DNA of 48,383 bases from an uncultured Microbulbifer sp. (GTDB taxonomy: Bacteria > Pseudomonadota > Gammaproteobacteria > Pseudomonadales > Cellvibrionaceae): assembly GCF_947498635.1 (NCBI RefSeq), contig NZ_CANMKV010000033.1:1-48383 (forward strand), in the 5' to 3' direction. Both the position numbers and the translations under genes were made by a program. How positions within the stretch are numbered: the stretch's first letter is position 1; each line of letters starts with the position of its first letter. A model generated the notes under the pieces. It was not told the DNA's origin and made no database searches. It saw nothing but the letters and a program-made list of their open reading frames with translations. Below, piece by piece: positions 17,342 to 30,191 of the stretch.

Positions 17342-18289
17342 CTAAAGAGCTCCACTACAACTGCTGCCCTGACCGGCAGTGCAACCATAGCAGTGGTCGG
17401 CCACACGAATACTTGAATCGGCAAGATCCCTCTCCAGTAAATCGCGCAAGTGCAACCGATTCGCGATAGGAATACTTAACTGTTGGTTGAAATCACAGTC
17501 GTATAAATCGCCCTGCCAGCCCACACTCACCTGGCTGCGACACATCACTCCGTCGAGGTTGGAAGCGCTGTAACTATCCCGCAGCAGGGTCATATATTCT
17601 TTAAATTGTCCTTTAGAAATCAACATGGAGCCAAATCGTTTAATCGGCATATTCGTCAAGGCGAATAAATGATTGAACTTAATATTAAAGTGTTCGGCCA
17701 ACTCCCTACGATAATCGGCCTCTAGGGCCTTCTGCTGTGGAGGCAAAGAGGCCCCCTGGGGGTTATAGACCAAATTTAATGTAAGCGGCGAACCCTCCTG
17801 GCCGTAGCCGAGCGTATTGAGCTTTTGCAATCCGGCAATGCTCTTATCAAACACCCCTTTACCACGCTGCTTATCCACGTTATCCATAGAGTAGCAGGGT
17901 AGAGAAGCCACCACTTCTACAGTATTTTCGGCGAGGAATTCCGCAGTGGCCTCCTGCCCCGGCTCGAACAGCACGGTAAGGTTACAGCGGTCTATCACCT
18001 TTACACCCAGTGTTCGCACAGCACTCACCAGATCACGAAACCCCCAATGTAATTCCGGCGCACCGCCGGTGATATCCAGGGTGGGGATATTTCGCCTCGC
18101 GATCACCTCCACCAACAGTGCCAAATTTTCATCGGACATCATTTCGGTTCGGTTCGGTCCCGCATTCACATGGCAGTGCACACAGCTTTGGTTGCAACGG
18201 TAACCTATATTTACCTGCAGGGTTTCGATACGATCCCGGCGTATTGCTGGGAAGTCGGAAATTTCCAATAACGGCAGTGTTTCGTGCAT
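17342..18289 (-). CDS. arsS: Arsenosugar-type radical SAM protein ArsS
   Basis: A 315-residue radical SAM enzyme. The 4Fe-4S cluster ligands are C32, C36 and C39 in YRCNQSCVHCH. The glycine-rich SAM site is LDITGGAPELH, and the C-terminal Cys set is C300, C303 and C311 in CYGCTAGQGSSC. The layout matches the ArsS family (TIGR04167, earlier called a selenocysteine radical SAM family), proposed to join the SAM-derived deoxyadenosyl group to dimethylarsenite. The Sec site of some homologues is Cys here. It lies five bases after the nucleoside phosphorylase, so the adenosyl product could be cleaved by its neighbour. No ArsM methylase gene, which would supply methylated arsenic, is in the window. 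Confidence 0.88.
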   Translation of the reverse strand: MHETLPLLEISDFPAIRRDRIETLQVNIGYRCNQSCVHCHVNAGPNRTEMMSDENLALLVEVIARRNIPTLDITGGAPELHWGFRDLVSAVRTLGVKVIDRCNLTVLFEPGQEATAEFLAENTVEVVASLPCYSMDNVDKQRGKGVFDKSIAGLQKLNTLGYGQEGSPLTLNLVYNPQGASLPPQQKALEADYRRELAEHFNIKFNHLFALTNMPIKRFGSMLISKGQFKEYMTLLRDSYSASNLDGVMCRSQVSVGWQGDLYDCDFNQQLSIPIANRLHLRDLLERDLADSSIRVADHCYGCTAGQGSSCSGAL

Positions 18290-18294
18290 AGGGT

Positions 18295-19194
18295 TCAGTG
18301 CTCCACTTCTTCATGCACTAATTTTGACGGTTCAAGCAGTGGTTTTATTACAGTGCGCTGAGCCTCAGATAGGCTGTCTATAGGGGTGACTAAGCCACTA
18401 GCCAGTGCCGTATGCGCAACAGACTCTGGCTGCTCTGCCCCCAACAAGCGAATCGCCTCAGCGGCCACCTGCTGGGCCCGTGTAGCATTTTGTTGCAAAT
18501 TGGCAATCGCTACTTCCGCCGTCACAGCCTCTTCTCGGGGATGCCAACAATCGTAATCGGTGGCCATAGCCAGTGTGGCATAGGCAATCTGTGCCTCTCT
18601 TGCCAATTTAGCTTCCGGCATATTGGTCATACCAATGACGGAAGCCCCCATACTGCGATACCAGTGGGATTCCGCCCGCGTTGAAAACTGTGGACCCTCA
18701 ATACAGAGGTAACTGCCACCCCGGTGTAATTTGGTCGACTGCTCCGCCTGAGTGAAGGCAAAAGCTCGCGCAAGGCAATCCGCCACTGCACCACACACCG
18801 GGTCCGCCATAGAAACATGGGCCACCGCACCCTCACCAAAAAAAGTGCTGTCGCGCCGACGGGTCATATCAATGAACTGATCGGGAACCAACATATCTAG
18901 AGGGCGCACCTCTTCGCGCAGGGAACCTACGGCAGAGAGAGAGAGGATATAGCGCACTCCCAATTGCCGCAGTGCGTGGATATTCGCCCTGTAAGGCACT
19001 TCAGAGGGAATCAATCGATGGCCGCGCCCATGGCGTGAGAGAAAGGCCACGGGTATACCGGACAACTTGCCACAAACGATACTATCGGAGGTCGCGCCAA
19101 ACGGGGTATCAACTCGCAGCTCCTCCGCATCCGTCAATCCCGGCATTTCATAGAGACCACTCCCGCCGATTACTCCGATCAGTGCCTTAGCCAT
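18295..19194 (-). CDS. MTA/MTI-type purine nucleoside phosphorylase
   Basis: A 299-residue phosphorylase that cleaves a 5'-modified purine nucleoside with phosphate. Motifs are GVIGGSGLYEM, the phosphate-site SRHGRGHRL, VPYRANIHAL, IEGPQFSTRAES, GMTNMPEAKLARE and TDYDCW. They belong to the methylthioadenosine/methylthioinosine phosphorylase family. Length fits MTAP better than the shorter pseudomonad MTIP; adenine versus hypoxanthine preference cannot be decided by eye. As first gene of the ArsS cluster it may act on an arsinoyl-deoxyadenosine, releasing the sugar for the glycosyltransferases; this is inference. The ATG at 19194 has GGGAG five bases upstream, and the earlier GTG is rejected. 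Confidence 0.85.
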   Translation of the reverse strand: MAKALIGVIGGSGLYEMPGLTDAEELRVDTPFGATSDSIVCGKLSGIPVAFLSRHGRGHRLIPSEVPYRANIHALRQLGVRYILSLSAVGSLREEVRPLDMLVPDQFIDMTRRRDSTFFGEGAVAHVSMADPVCGAVADCLARAFAFTQAEQSTKLHRGGSYLCIEGPQFSTRAESHWYRSMGASVIGMTNMPEAKLAREAQIAYATLAMATDYDCWHPREEAVTAEVAIANLQQNATRAQQVAAEAIRLLGAEQPESVAHTALASGLVTPIDSLSEAQRTVIKPLLEPSKLVHEEVEH

Positions 19195-19427
19195 GTTCAC
19201 TCCCTAACAGTTGGTTTTCCGCAGTATAGGAGTGGTGACAAGGCGTGTATATTGTTGGCCCCTCAACAAAAAAATGGGGGACGGGCAAGTACAGGCTACG
19301 ACGCCTCAATCTGGCTCGACCTTATTCTTACTAGCATTTCGACCATAGAAAATCTCCTCTGTACAGAAACCGTTCAACTCCCTATATTTACCCTGGTGTT
19401 AATATTTTTACCCAGGAAATATTAATA

Positions 19428-20000
19428 ATGGAAACAACGCCCTCAGACTATATAGCGATTGATCAGCAACAGCTTATTGCACGGGGAACACTCGAGGCCG
19501 TCATTCGCCGAGTGAAGTCTATGGACGCGTCTCTGGAGCCTCTTATCTTCGAGACAGACAGCTGTAAGCGACTTGATATCGATTGGCATGGAGATATTGA
19601 AACTGTACTGGCTAGGCTGGCCCCCCCAACAGCCAAGGGCTCAAAGCGAGGGCGTCCAAAACTGGGGGTTGTCTCCAAAGAGGTCACCCTGTTACCCCGG
19701 CACTGGGAATGGTTGAGCAAGCAACCCGGTGGCGCCTCTGTCACTCTTCGTAAGCTGGTGGAACAGGCACGAAAAAACGTTTCGCCTGAGGAGCGAATCA
19801 CCATAAGTCAGCAACAACTCGATAGGTTTATGCTGTTAGTGGCGGGAGATACACTCGGTTTAGAAGAGGCGAGCCGATCTCTCTATAGAAACAGCAGAAT
19901 CAGTTTTGAAAAAGCCATCTACTCATGGCCGGATGATTTCAAACAATTTGTGTTAAACAAGTTTAATGAAATCGCGGAGATGCACAGTGGTAATTTGTAA
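19428..20000 (+). CDS. DUF2239 family protein
   Basis: A 190-residue cytoplasmic protein. The DUF2239 signature RGRPKLGVVSKEVTLLPRHW lies at about residues 74-93, followed by LSKQPGGASVTLRKLVEQAR and a C-terminal helical domain. The RGRPK stretch resembles an AT-hook and a DNA-binding role is possible, but the family is uncharacterised. The gene ends 12 bases before the MATE transporter, so co-transcription is likely and it might regulate that exporter. An AGGA lies ahead of the ATG. Confidence 0.8.
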   Translation: METTPSDYIAIDQQQLIARGTLEAVIRRVKSMDASLEPLIFETDSCKRLDIDWHGDIETVLARLAPPTAKGSKRGRPKLGVVSKEVTLLPRHWEWLSKQPGGASVTLRKLVEQARKNVSPEERITISQQQLDRFMLLVAGDTLGLEEASRSLYRNSRISFEKAIYSWPDDFKQFVLNKFNEIAEMHSGNL

Positions 20001-20012
20001 AATGGATTTACT

Positions 20013-21401
20013 ATGACCCAACAACAAGACAATATATTTGTTAACGGCGCCTTACTACCAGTTTTCTTTAAGACGGCTGCGCCTATTATTCTGATAATGC
20101 TGGTAAACGGATCGTTTACCCTGTTGGATGCCTACTTTCTAGGGGAGTATGTAGGGGCTGAAGCATTAGCCGCAGTGACCTTAACATTCCCAATGTTTAT
20201 GTTGCTGGTAGCACTTTCTTCATTGATTTCCAGTGGATATTCAAGCGTACAGGCCAGGCTACTCGGAGCAGGAGAGAAAGATAAGGCGAGACAAGCATTT
20301 TCCCAGGCAATTACACTGGCACTGGTGATTTGCGCTACGTTGATGTTGCTGTTTGTGGCTAGCGGAAAACAATTAACACTGCTAGTAGCCAATGGTTCAG
20401 AAGCTCTAGCGGAAATGGGGTTTACCTATTTAACGATATTAATCTTTTTATCCCCGACATTATTTATCGGTTCAGTTAACCTTGACACCTTGCGCTGCGA
20501 GGGACGACTATCCTTAATGGCTATAGTTTCCCTAACCTCCGTGCTACTCAATATTATTTTCAATTATATTTTTATTGCGCGCTTGGATATGGGGGTGGCC
20601 GGCTCTGCTTACGGCACCGCCCTAGCACAGGCAATCACCCTGGTAATCTTGGCGGGCTATCGCCAATACGGCCGCACAGTAATCGATACACAAGTCTTCC
20701 GCATCTCACGCAGACTGAATTTCTGGCCTAGCTATCTATCCCTGGGGCTACCATCCAGCTTGGGTTATATCGGTGTATCACTCACATCTATCACAATAAT
20801 TTTCAGTATCCAGGCCTGGGGAGGTGGTAACTATGATGCGACAGTCGCCGCCTACGGTATTATTACGCGTATTATGACCTTTATCTTTCTGCCTCTACTC
20901 GGACTGAGCCAGGCCTTTCAGACTGTAGTGGGCAATAATGTCGGCGCTAAAGTCTGGTCTCGCGCTGATAGCAGTATCAATATCGCTTTGACAATAGCAT
21001 TTGGTTACTGCCTCGCATTACAGTTGGGCGTAATTTTACTGAAAGGATCCTTAGGAGCCCTGTTTGTCAGTGACCAGAAAATTATTACAGAGGTGGCGCG
21101 TATACTACCTATGATGACGATGGTCTATTTCCTAGCTGGACCACTCATAATGATAAGTACTTTTTTTCAGGCTATCGGCGACGCCAAGCACGCAGCAATC
21201 CTTGGCCTGGCAAAGACTTATTTTTTTGTATTACCGTTAATTTTTGTTTTGCCACTGATAGCCGGGGAAGTGGGGATATGGTATGCAATGCCTATTGCAG
21301 AGATAATGCAGCTTATATTAACCGCTTTTGTCCTTTATCAACGGGGACGCAACCATGGGCACAAATATGGTTTATATGGTGCACAGCAGGCATCCGGCTG
21401 A
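20013..21401 (+). CDS. MATE-family multidrug efflux transporter
   Basis: A 462-residue inner-membrane protein with about twelve helices in two related bundles, typical of MATE exporters that pump cationic drugs using sodium or protons. The N-terminal motif is LPVFFKTAAPIILIMLVNGSF, followed by a LDAYFLGEYVGAEALAAVTL segment characteristic of the DinF/NorM-like group. The second half shows the corresponding LGLSQAFQTVVGNNVGA. Substrates are not predictable. It lies 12 bases downstream of the DUF2239 gene and before a bidirectional terminator. Confidence 0.9.
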   Translation: MTQQQDNIFVNGALLPVFFKTAAPIILIMLVNGSFTLLDAYFLGEYVGAEALAAVTLTFPMFMLLVALSSLISSGYSSVQARLLGAGEKDKARQAFSQAITLALVICATLMLLFVASGKQLTLLVANGSEALAEMGFTYLTILIFLSPTLFIGSVNLDTLRCEGRLSLMAIVSLTSVLLNIIFNYIFIARLDMGVAGSAYGTALAQAITLVILAGYRQYGRTVIDTQVFRISRRLNFWPSYLSLGLPSSLGYIGVSLTSITIIFSIQAWGGGNYDATVAAYGIITRIMTFIFLPLLGLSQAFQTVVGNNVGAKVWSRADSSINIALTIAFGYCLALQLGVILLKGSLGALFVSDQKIITEVARILPMMTMVYFLAGPLIMISTFFQAIGDAKHAAILGLAKTYFFVLPLIFVLPLIAGEVGIWYAMPIAEIMQLILTAFVLYQRGRNHGHKYGLYGAQQASG

Positions 21402-21450
21402 TTTTTTCAATCAAACCGAAAAACTTTCGCGTAACATTTTGATATGAAAT

Positions 21451-21482
21451 AAAAAAGACCGCTTCGAAAGAAGCGGCCTTTT
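21451..21482. terminator. Bidirectional terminator between MATE gene and sucD
   Basis: CCGCTTC, a GAAA tetraloop and GAAGCGG form a stable stem flanked by AAAAAA on the left and TTTT on the right. It can terminate the MATE operon on the plus strand and sucCD on the minus strand. Confidence 0.9.
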
Positions 21483-21506
21483 CGCAGACAGGAAATTACC
21501 CGGCTA

Positions 21507-22379
21507 TTACCAACCAGTAACTTCCTTCAACGCGTCGCCGATCTGCGCCAGGGAGCGCACGGTTTTAACACCGGCATCTTCCAGGGCGGCAAACTTCTCA
21601 TCAGCGGTACCAGTACCACCAGAGATAATTGCGCCCGCGTGGCCCATACGCTTACCGGGAGGAGCAGTTACACCAGCGATGTAGGAAACCACCGGCTTGG
21701 TGACATTTTCCTTGATGTAAGCAGCCGCTTCTTCTTCAGCAGTGCCGCCGATCTCACCGATCATAACGATCGCTTCGGTCTGCGGGTCATTCTGGAACAT
21801 TTCCAGAATATCGATGAAGTTAGAACCCGGGATGGGGTCGCCGCCGATGCCCACACAGGTGGACTGGCCGAAGCCGTAGTCGGTAGTCTGCTTCACCGCT
21901 TCGTAGGTCAGGGTGCCGGAACGGGAAACGATGCCCACTTTGCCCGGCTTGTGGATGTGACCGGGCATAATGCCGATCTTGCACTCGCCTGGAGTGATCA
22001 CACCCGGGCAGTTCGGACCGATCAGGCGCACGCCCAACTCGTCGCACTTTACTTTGGCGTCAAGCATATCCAGAGTCGGGATACCTTCGGTGATACAAAC
22101 AATCAGTTTGATACCAGCGTTAGCCGCTTCCAAGATGGAGTCTTTACAGAAAGGCGCGGGTACATAGATGACGGAGGCTTCCGCACCGGTCTCTTCGACC
22201 GCTTCTTTCACGGTGTTGAAAACCGGCAGACCCAAATGCGTCTGGCCGCCTTTGCCCGGAGTTACGCCACCAACCATTTTGGTGCCGTAGGCAATCGCTT
22301 GCTCGGAGTGGAAAGTCCCCTGGGAGCCGGTGAAGCCCTGACAGATTACTTTAGTGTCTTTATTAATCAGTACTGACAT
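21507..22379 (-). CDS. sucD: Succinyl-CoA ligase alpha subunit
   Basis: The 290-residue alpha subunit of succinyl-CoA synthetase, which makes succinate, CoA and ATP (or GTP) from succinyl-CoA in the TCA cycle. The CoA-binding Rossmann domain begins [19 protein letters not shown]. The active-site His that is phosphorylated lies in [12 protein letters not shown] near residue 246. Length is as in E. coli. It starts two bases after the sucC stop and is followed by the bidirectional terminator. Confidence 0.97.
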   Translation of the reverse strand: MSVLINKDTKVICQGFTGSQGTFHSEQAIAYGTKMVGGVTPGKGGQTHLGLPVFNTVKEAVEETGAEASVIYVPAPFCKDSILEAANAGIKLIVCITEGIPTLDMLDAKVKCDELGVRLIGPNCPGVITPGECKIGIMPGHIHKPGKVGIVSRSGTLTYEAVKQTTDYGFGQSTCVGIGGDPIPGSNFIDILEMFQNDPQTEAIVMIGEIGGTAEEEAAAYIKENVTKPVVSYIAGVTAPPGKRMGHAGAIISGGTGTADEKFAALEDAGVKTVRSLAQIGDALKEVTGW

Positions 22380-22381
22380 GA

Positions 22382-23548
22382 TTATTTACCCTCCGCAGCT
22401 TTAACCACTTGCTGAGCCGCATCGGTCAGGCTGGTGGCCGCGATAATGTTCAGGCCACTTTCGCTCAGAACCTTAGCGCCCAGGTCTGCGTTGTTACCTT
22501 CCAGGCGTACAACAACCGGTACTTTTACGCCAACTTCTTTCACTGCGCCCACAACGCCTTCGGCGATCATGTCACAGCGAACGATACCGCCGAAGATGTT
22601 AATCAGTACGGCTTTTACGTTCTCATCGGACAGGATGATCTTGAACGCTTCAACAACGCGCTCTTTGGTCGCACCGCCACCAACGTCGAGGAAGTTGGCC
22701 GGCTTGCCGCCGTGCAGGTTGACGATGTCCATGGTGCCCATGGCCAGGCCAGCACCATTTACCATGCAACCGATGCTGCCATCCAGGGCTACGTAGTTCA
22801 GTTCGAACTTGGCAGCGTGCGCTTCGCGTGGATCTTCCTGGGAAGGGTCGTGCATTTCGCGCAGGTCGGCATGGCGGTACAGCGCGTTGCTGTCGATTAC
22901 AACCTTGGCATCCAGACAGTGCAGGTTGCCTTCGGTGGTGATTACCAGCGGGTTGATTTCCAGCAGAGCCAGATCTTTTTCCTGGAACATTTTTGCCAGG
23001 CCCAGGAAGATCTTGGTGAACTGCTTAACCTGAGTCGGGTTCAGGCCCAGTTTGAAAGCCAATTCGCGCGCCTGATAAGGCTGAGCGCCTACCAGAGGAT
23101 CGATGGTGGCTTTGAGGATTTTTTCCGGAGTCTCTTCCGCTACTTTCTCGATCTCAACGCCACCTTCGGTGGAGGCCATGAAAACGATACGACGAGTGGA
23201 GCGGTCAACAACAGCACCGAGGTACAGCTCTTGATCAATGTCAGTGCAGCTTTCTACCAGAATGCGGGTTACCGGCTGGCCATTTTCATCTGTCTGGTAA
23301 GTTACCAGACGCTCACCCAGCCACTTCTTGGCAAACGCTTCAATTTCTGCCTTGGAATCTACCAGCTTTACACCGCCAGCCTTACCGCGGCCACCGGCGT
23401 GTACCTGGGCCTTTACTACCCACTTATCACCGCCAATTTCGTCAGCCGCTGCTACTGCCGCTGCCGGGGTTTCCGCTGCAATGCCTTTGGAAACCGGCAA
23501 TCCGTATGCCGCAAACAGTTGTTTGCCCTGATACTCATGCAAGTTCAT
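22382..23548 (-). CDS. sucC: Succinyl-CoA ligase beta subunit
   Basis: The 388-residue ATP-grasp beta subunit of succinyl-CoA synthetase, working with SucD. The start [19 protein letters not shown] at 23548 is the invariant family N-terminus; the ORF extends 42 codons upstream without homology. The nucleotide-binding region includes [19 protein letters not shown], and the C-terminal domain carries [13 protein letters not shown]. No strong ribosome site precedes the ATG. The leader instead carries two long inverted repeats and a small CACAT/ATGTG hairpin, so translation or transcription may be controlled there. Confidence 0.97.
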   Translation of the reverse strand: MNLHEYQGKQLFAAYGLPVSKGIAAETPAAAVAAADEIGGDKWVVKAQVHAGGRGKAGGVKLVDSKAEIEAFAKKWLGERLVTYQTDENGQPVTRILVESCTDIDQELYLGAVVDRSTRRIVFMASTEGGVEIEKVAEETPEKILKATIDPLVGAQPYQARELAFKLGLNPTQVKQFTKIFLGLAKMFQEKDLALLEINPLVITTEGNLHCLDAKVVIDSNALYRHADLREMHDPSQEDPREAHAAKFELNYVALDGSIGCMVNGAGLAMGTMDIVNLHGGKPANFLDVGGGATKERVVEAFKIILSDENVKAVLINIFGGIVRCDMIAEGVVGAVKEVGVKVPVVVRLEGNNADLGAKVLSESGLNIIAATSLTDAAQQVVKAAEGK

Positions 23549-23612
23549 AGTCAATACCAATTCACATATAAAAATGTGTTTACTAATTGCAGATCGCTCT
23601 GCACCTGAAACA

Positions 23613-23652
23613 CAGAACTCGAAATTCCCGTCGTTGCAAATTTCGAATTCTG
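23613..23652. other. Long inverted repeat in the sucC leader
   Basis: CAGAACTCGAAATT and its near-complement (one wobble pair, 14-bp stem) enclose 12 bases, about 65 bp before the sucC start. No T-run follows. It may be part of a leader RNA structure. Confidence 0.5.
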
Positions 23653-23663
23653 CAAATGAAACC

Positions 23664-23694
23664 GGGGCGACCAATTAAAATAATTCGTCGCCCC
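23664..23694 (-). terminator. Hairpin after lpd
   Basis: A GGGGCGAC/GTCGCCCC stem with an extra inner AATT pairing lies 17 bp past the lpd stop. On the minus strand it is followed by GGTTTCATTT, an imperfect U-tract. It probably ends or attenuates the sucAB-lpd transcript before sucCD. Confidence 0.6.
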
Positions 23695-23711
23695 GACATC
23701 GAAAAATACTT

Positions 23712-25172
<1,461 letters not shown>

Positions 25173-25218
25173 CTAATGCAGTGTGATCGAGGGGACCCAC
25201 GGGCCCCAGGACCCATTT

Positions 25219-26406
25219 TTAAACTTCGAGCAGAATACGCGCCGGATCTTCGATCATTTCCTTGATCGCCACCAGGAAGCCAACCGCTTCTTTACCGTCG
25301 ATCAGGCGGTGGTCGTAGGACAGCGCCAGGTACATCATCGGCAGGATTTCCACCTTGCCGTTTACCGCCATCGGGCGCTCCTGGATTTTGTGCATACCCA
25401 GAATTGCCGTTTGCGGTGGATTCAGGATCGGCGTGGACAACAGGGAGCCAAATACACCACCGTTGGTGATGGTAAAGGTACCGCCAGTCATCTCTTCGAT
25501 AGACAGCTTGCCGTCGCGAGCGCGCACACCCAGATCACGGATATTATTTTCCATATCCGCCAGGCCCAGATTTTCAGCGTTGCGCAGAATCGGCACAACC
25601 AACCCTTTCGGAGAGGAAACCGCTACGCCGATATCCTGGTAGCCATGGTAAACAATATCGTTACCATCAATGGAGGCGTTCACCGCTGTGTAGCGTTTCA
25701 GCGCTTCAACCGCAGCCTTAACAAAGAAGCCCATGAACCCCAGGCGGGTGCCATTGTGGGTCTTCTCAAACAGATCCTTGTAGTTCTTACGCAGATCCAT
25801 CACCGGCTTCATGTTCACCTCGTTAAAGGTGGTGAGCATGGCGGTGGACTGGGAAGCGTCGAGCAGGCGTTCAGCAATACGCTTACGCATACGGGTCATA
25901 GGAACGCGCTTCTCTACGCGCTCACCCGGAGCCACGGCCACTTCAGCGGCAGCCGCAGGTGCGCTGGACGCCGGTGCAGTACCCGCTTTCATTACATCTT
26001 CTTTGAGAACGCGACCGCCCTTGCCAGTGCCTTCAACACCGCCCAGATCCACGCCCTTCTCCGCGGCCATTTTTTTGGCGGACGGCATAGCAATTTTATC
26101 GCCGGCAGCAGGTGCTGCAGCGGCAGGTGCTTCGGCCTTTTCTTCTGCGGGAGCGGCTGCGGCGCCGGCGCCCTCTTCAAACTTGGCGATCACCTCATTG
26201 GAGAGAACGGTATCGCCCTCGCCCTTGATGATTTCGGAAAGCGCGCCGTCAGCCGGTGCAACCACTTCCAGTACCACTTTATCGGTTTCGATATCCACGA
26301 TCAGTTCATCGCGGGACACGGCTTCGCCGGGTTGTTTGTGCCAGGTGGCGACAGTACCGTCCTGAACGGATTCCGGGAAAGTTGGCGCTTTAATCTCGAT
26401 CGTCAT
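25219..26406 (-). CDS. sucB: 2-oxoglutarate dehydrogenase E2, dihydrolipoyl succinyltransferase
   Basis: A 395-residue core subunit of the 2-oxoglutarate dehydrogenase complex. The N-terminal lipoyl domain carries the modified Lys in [12 protein letters not shown] near residue 43. An Ala/Pro/Glu-rich linker follows, then the E3-binding domain ([15 protein letters not shown]) and a second Ala/Pro linker. The catalytic domain ends with the [16 protein letters not shown] active site. A single lipoyl domain is normal for SucB. It follows sucA by 46 bp, with an AGGAAAA ribosome site. Confidence 0.97.
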   Translation of the reverse strand: MTIEIKAPTFPESVQDGTVATWHKQPGEAVSRDELIVDIETDKVVLEVVAPADGALSEIIKGEGDTVLSNEVIAKFEEGAGAAAAPAEEKAEAPAAAAPAAGDKIAMPSAKKMAAEKGVDLGGVEGTGKGGRVLKEDVMKAGTAPASSAPAAAAEVAVAPGERVEKRVPMTRMRKRIAERLLDASQSTAMLTTFNEVNMKPVMDLRKNYKDLFEKTHNGTRLGFMGFFVKAAVEALKRYTAVNASIDGNDIVYHGYQDIGVAVSSPKGLVVPILRNAENLGLADMENNIRDLGVRARDGKLSIEEMTGGTFTITNGGVFGSLLSTPILNPPQTAILGMHKIQERPMAVNGKVEILPMMYLALSYDHRLIDGKEAVGFLVAIKEMIEDPARILLEV

Positions 26407-26452
26407 TTTTCCTGTTTCCTGAGATTGACTCTGCTTAAATTACTGCCGTCTT

Positions 26453-29287
<2,835 letters not shown>

Positions 29288-29352
29288 TTTGATGCCTACC
29301 TCGATTGCAGTGGGCTTTTGTCGCTCTAACCACTGCGCTTTCCTTCACTCAC

Positions 29353-29386
29353 AAAAGGGGAGGCGCATAAAGCCACCTCCCCTTTT
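29353..29386. terminator. Bidirectional-type terminator between sdhB and sucA
   Basis: AAAAGGGGAGG and its perfect complement (11-bp stem, 12-base loop) are flanked by A- and T-runs. A second GC-rich hairpin, ACCGGGC/GCCCGGT at 29436-29462, lies just after the sdhB stop. Together they likely end most sdh transcripts. Confidence 0.8.
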
Positions 29387-29467
29387 CAATTTAATTCCGG
29401 TGCAACCGGTTATATCACCTAGCGCCATACCTGGCACCGGGCCCGCCAGCGGCGTGCCCGGTATTCT

Positions 29468-30172
29468 CTATACGGCGCGCGTCAACAGCATATTGCGAAT
29501 ATGGCCGATGGCGCGGGTCGGATTCAAACCCTTGGGACATACGTTGACACAGTTTTGGATACCGTGACAACGGAACACACTGAATGGATCATCCAGATTG
29601 GAGAGACGTTCATCTGTGGCTAGATCGCGGCTATCCGCCAGGAAGCGGTAAGCCTGCAGCAGACCCGCCGGGCCGATAAACTTGTCCGGGTTCCACCAGA
29701 ATGACGGACAGGCAGTGGAGCAACAGGCACACAAAATGCACTCGTACAGACCGTCGAGCTTCTCGCGATCCTCAGGGGATTGCAGACGCTCAATGGCCGG
29801 TGCCGGCGTATCATTTTGCAGGTACGGCTCAATTTTTCTGTACTGCTCGTAGAACTGCTCCATGTCCACAACCAGATCGCGGATCACCGGCAGGCCCGGC
29901 AGTGGGCGCAGTACCAACTTACCCTTCGGTGCAGCTTCAGACAGTGGCGTGGTACAGGCCAGGCCATTGCGTCCGGAGATATTCATACCATCGGAACCAC
30001 AGACACCCTCGCGGCAGGAGCGGCGGAAGGACAGTGTTGCGTCCTCAGCCTTGAGCAACTCCAGCACGTCCAACACCATCAGGTCCTTGCCCTGGGTGTC
30101 GAGCTGGTAGTCCTGCATGTACGGCGCTTTGTCGGTTTCCGGGTTGTAACGGTAAATGCTTACTTTCAACAT
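29468..30172 (-). CDS. sdhB: Succinate dehydrogenase iron-sulfur subunit
   Basis: A 234-residue subunit that carries electrons from SdhA to quinone on the inner face of the membrane. The [2Fe-2S] ligands are in CREGVCGSDGMN with a later LAC, the [4Fe-4S] in CILCACCSTACP and the [3Fe-4S] in CHGIQNCVNVCPKGLNP. Spacing and length are typical. A GGAG site precedes the ATG. It lies 19 bp after sdhA. Confidence 0.97.
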   Translation of the reverse strand: MLKVSIYRYNPETDKAPYMQDYQLDTQGKDLMVLDVLELLKAEDATLSFRRSCREGVCGSDGMNISGRNGLACTTPLSEAAPKGKLVLRPLPGLPVIRDLVVDMEQFYEQYRKIEPYLQNDTPAPAIERLQSPEDREKLDGLYECILCACCSTACPSFWWNPDKFIGPAGLLQAYRFLADSRDLATDERLSNLDDPFSVFRCHGIQNCVNVCPKGLNPTRAIGHIRNMLLTRAV

Positions 30173-30191
30173 ACTCTATTCCGCTCCCGAA

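Noticed and set aside
22409..23608. 399-codon ORF antisense to sucC
   Set aside because: It is a shadow of sucC, whose motifs and length are unmistakable; the antisense product has no family resemblance.
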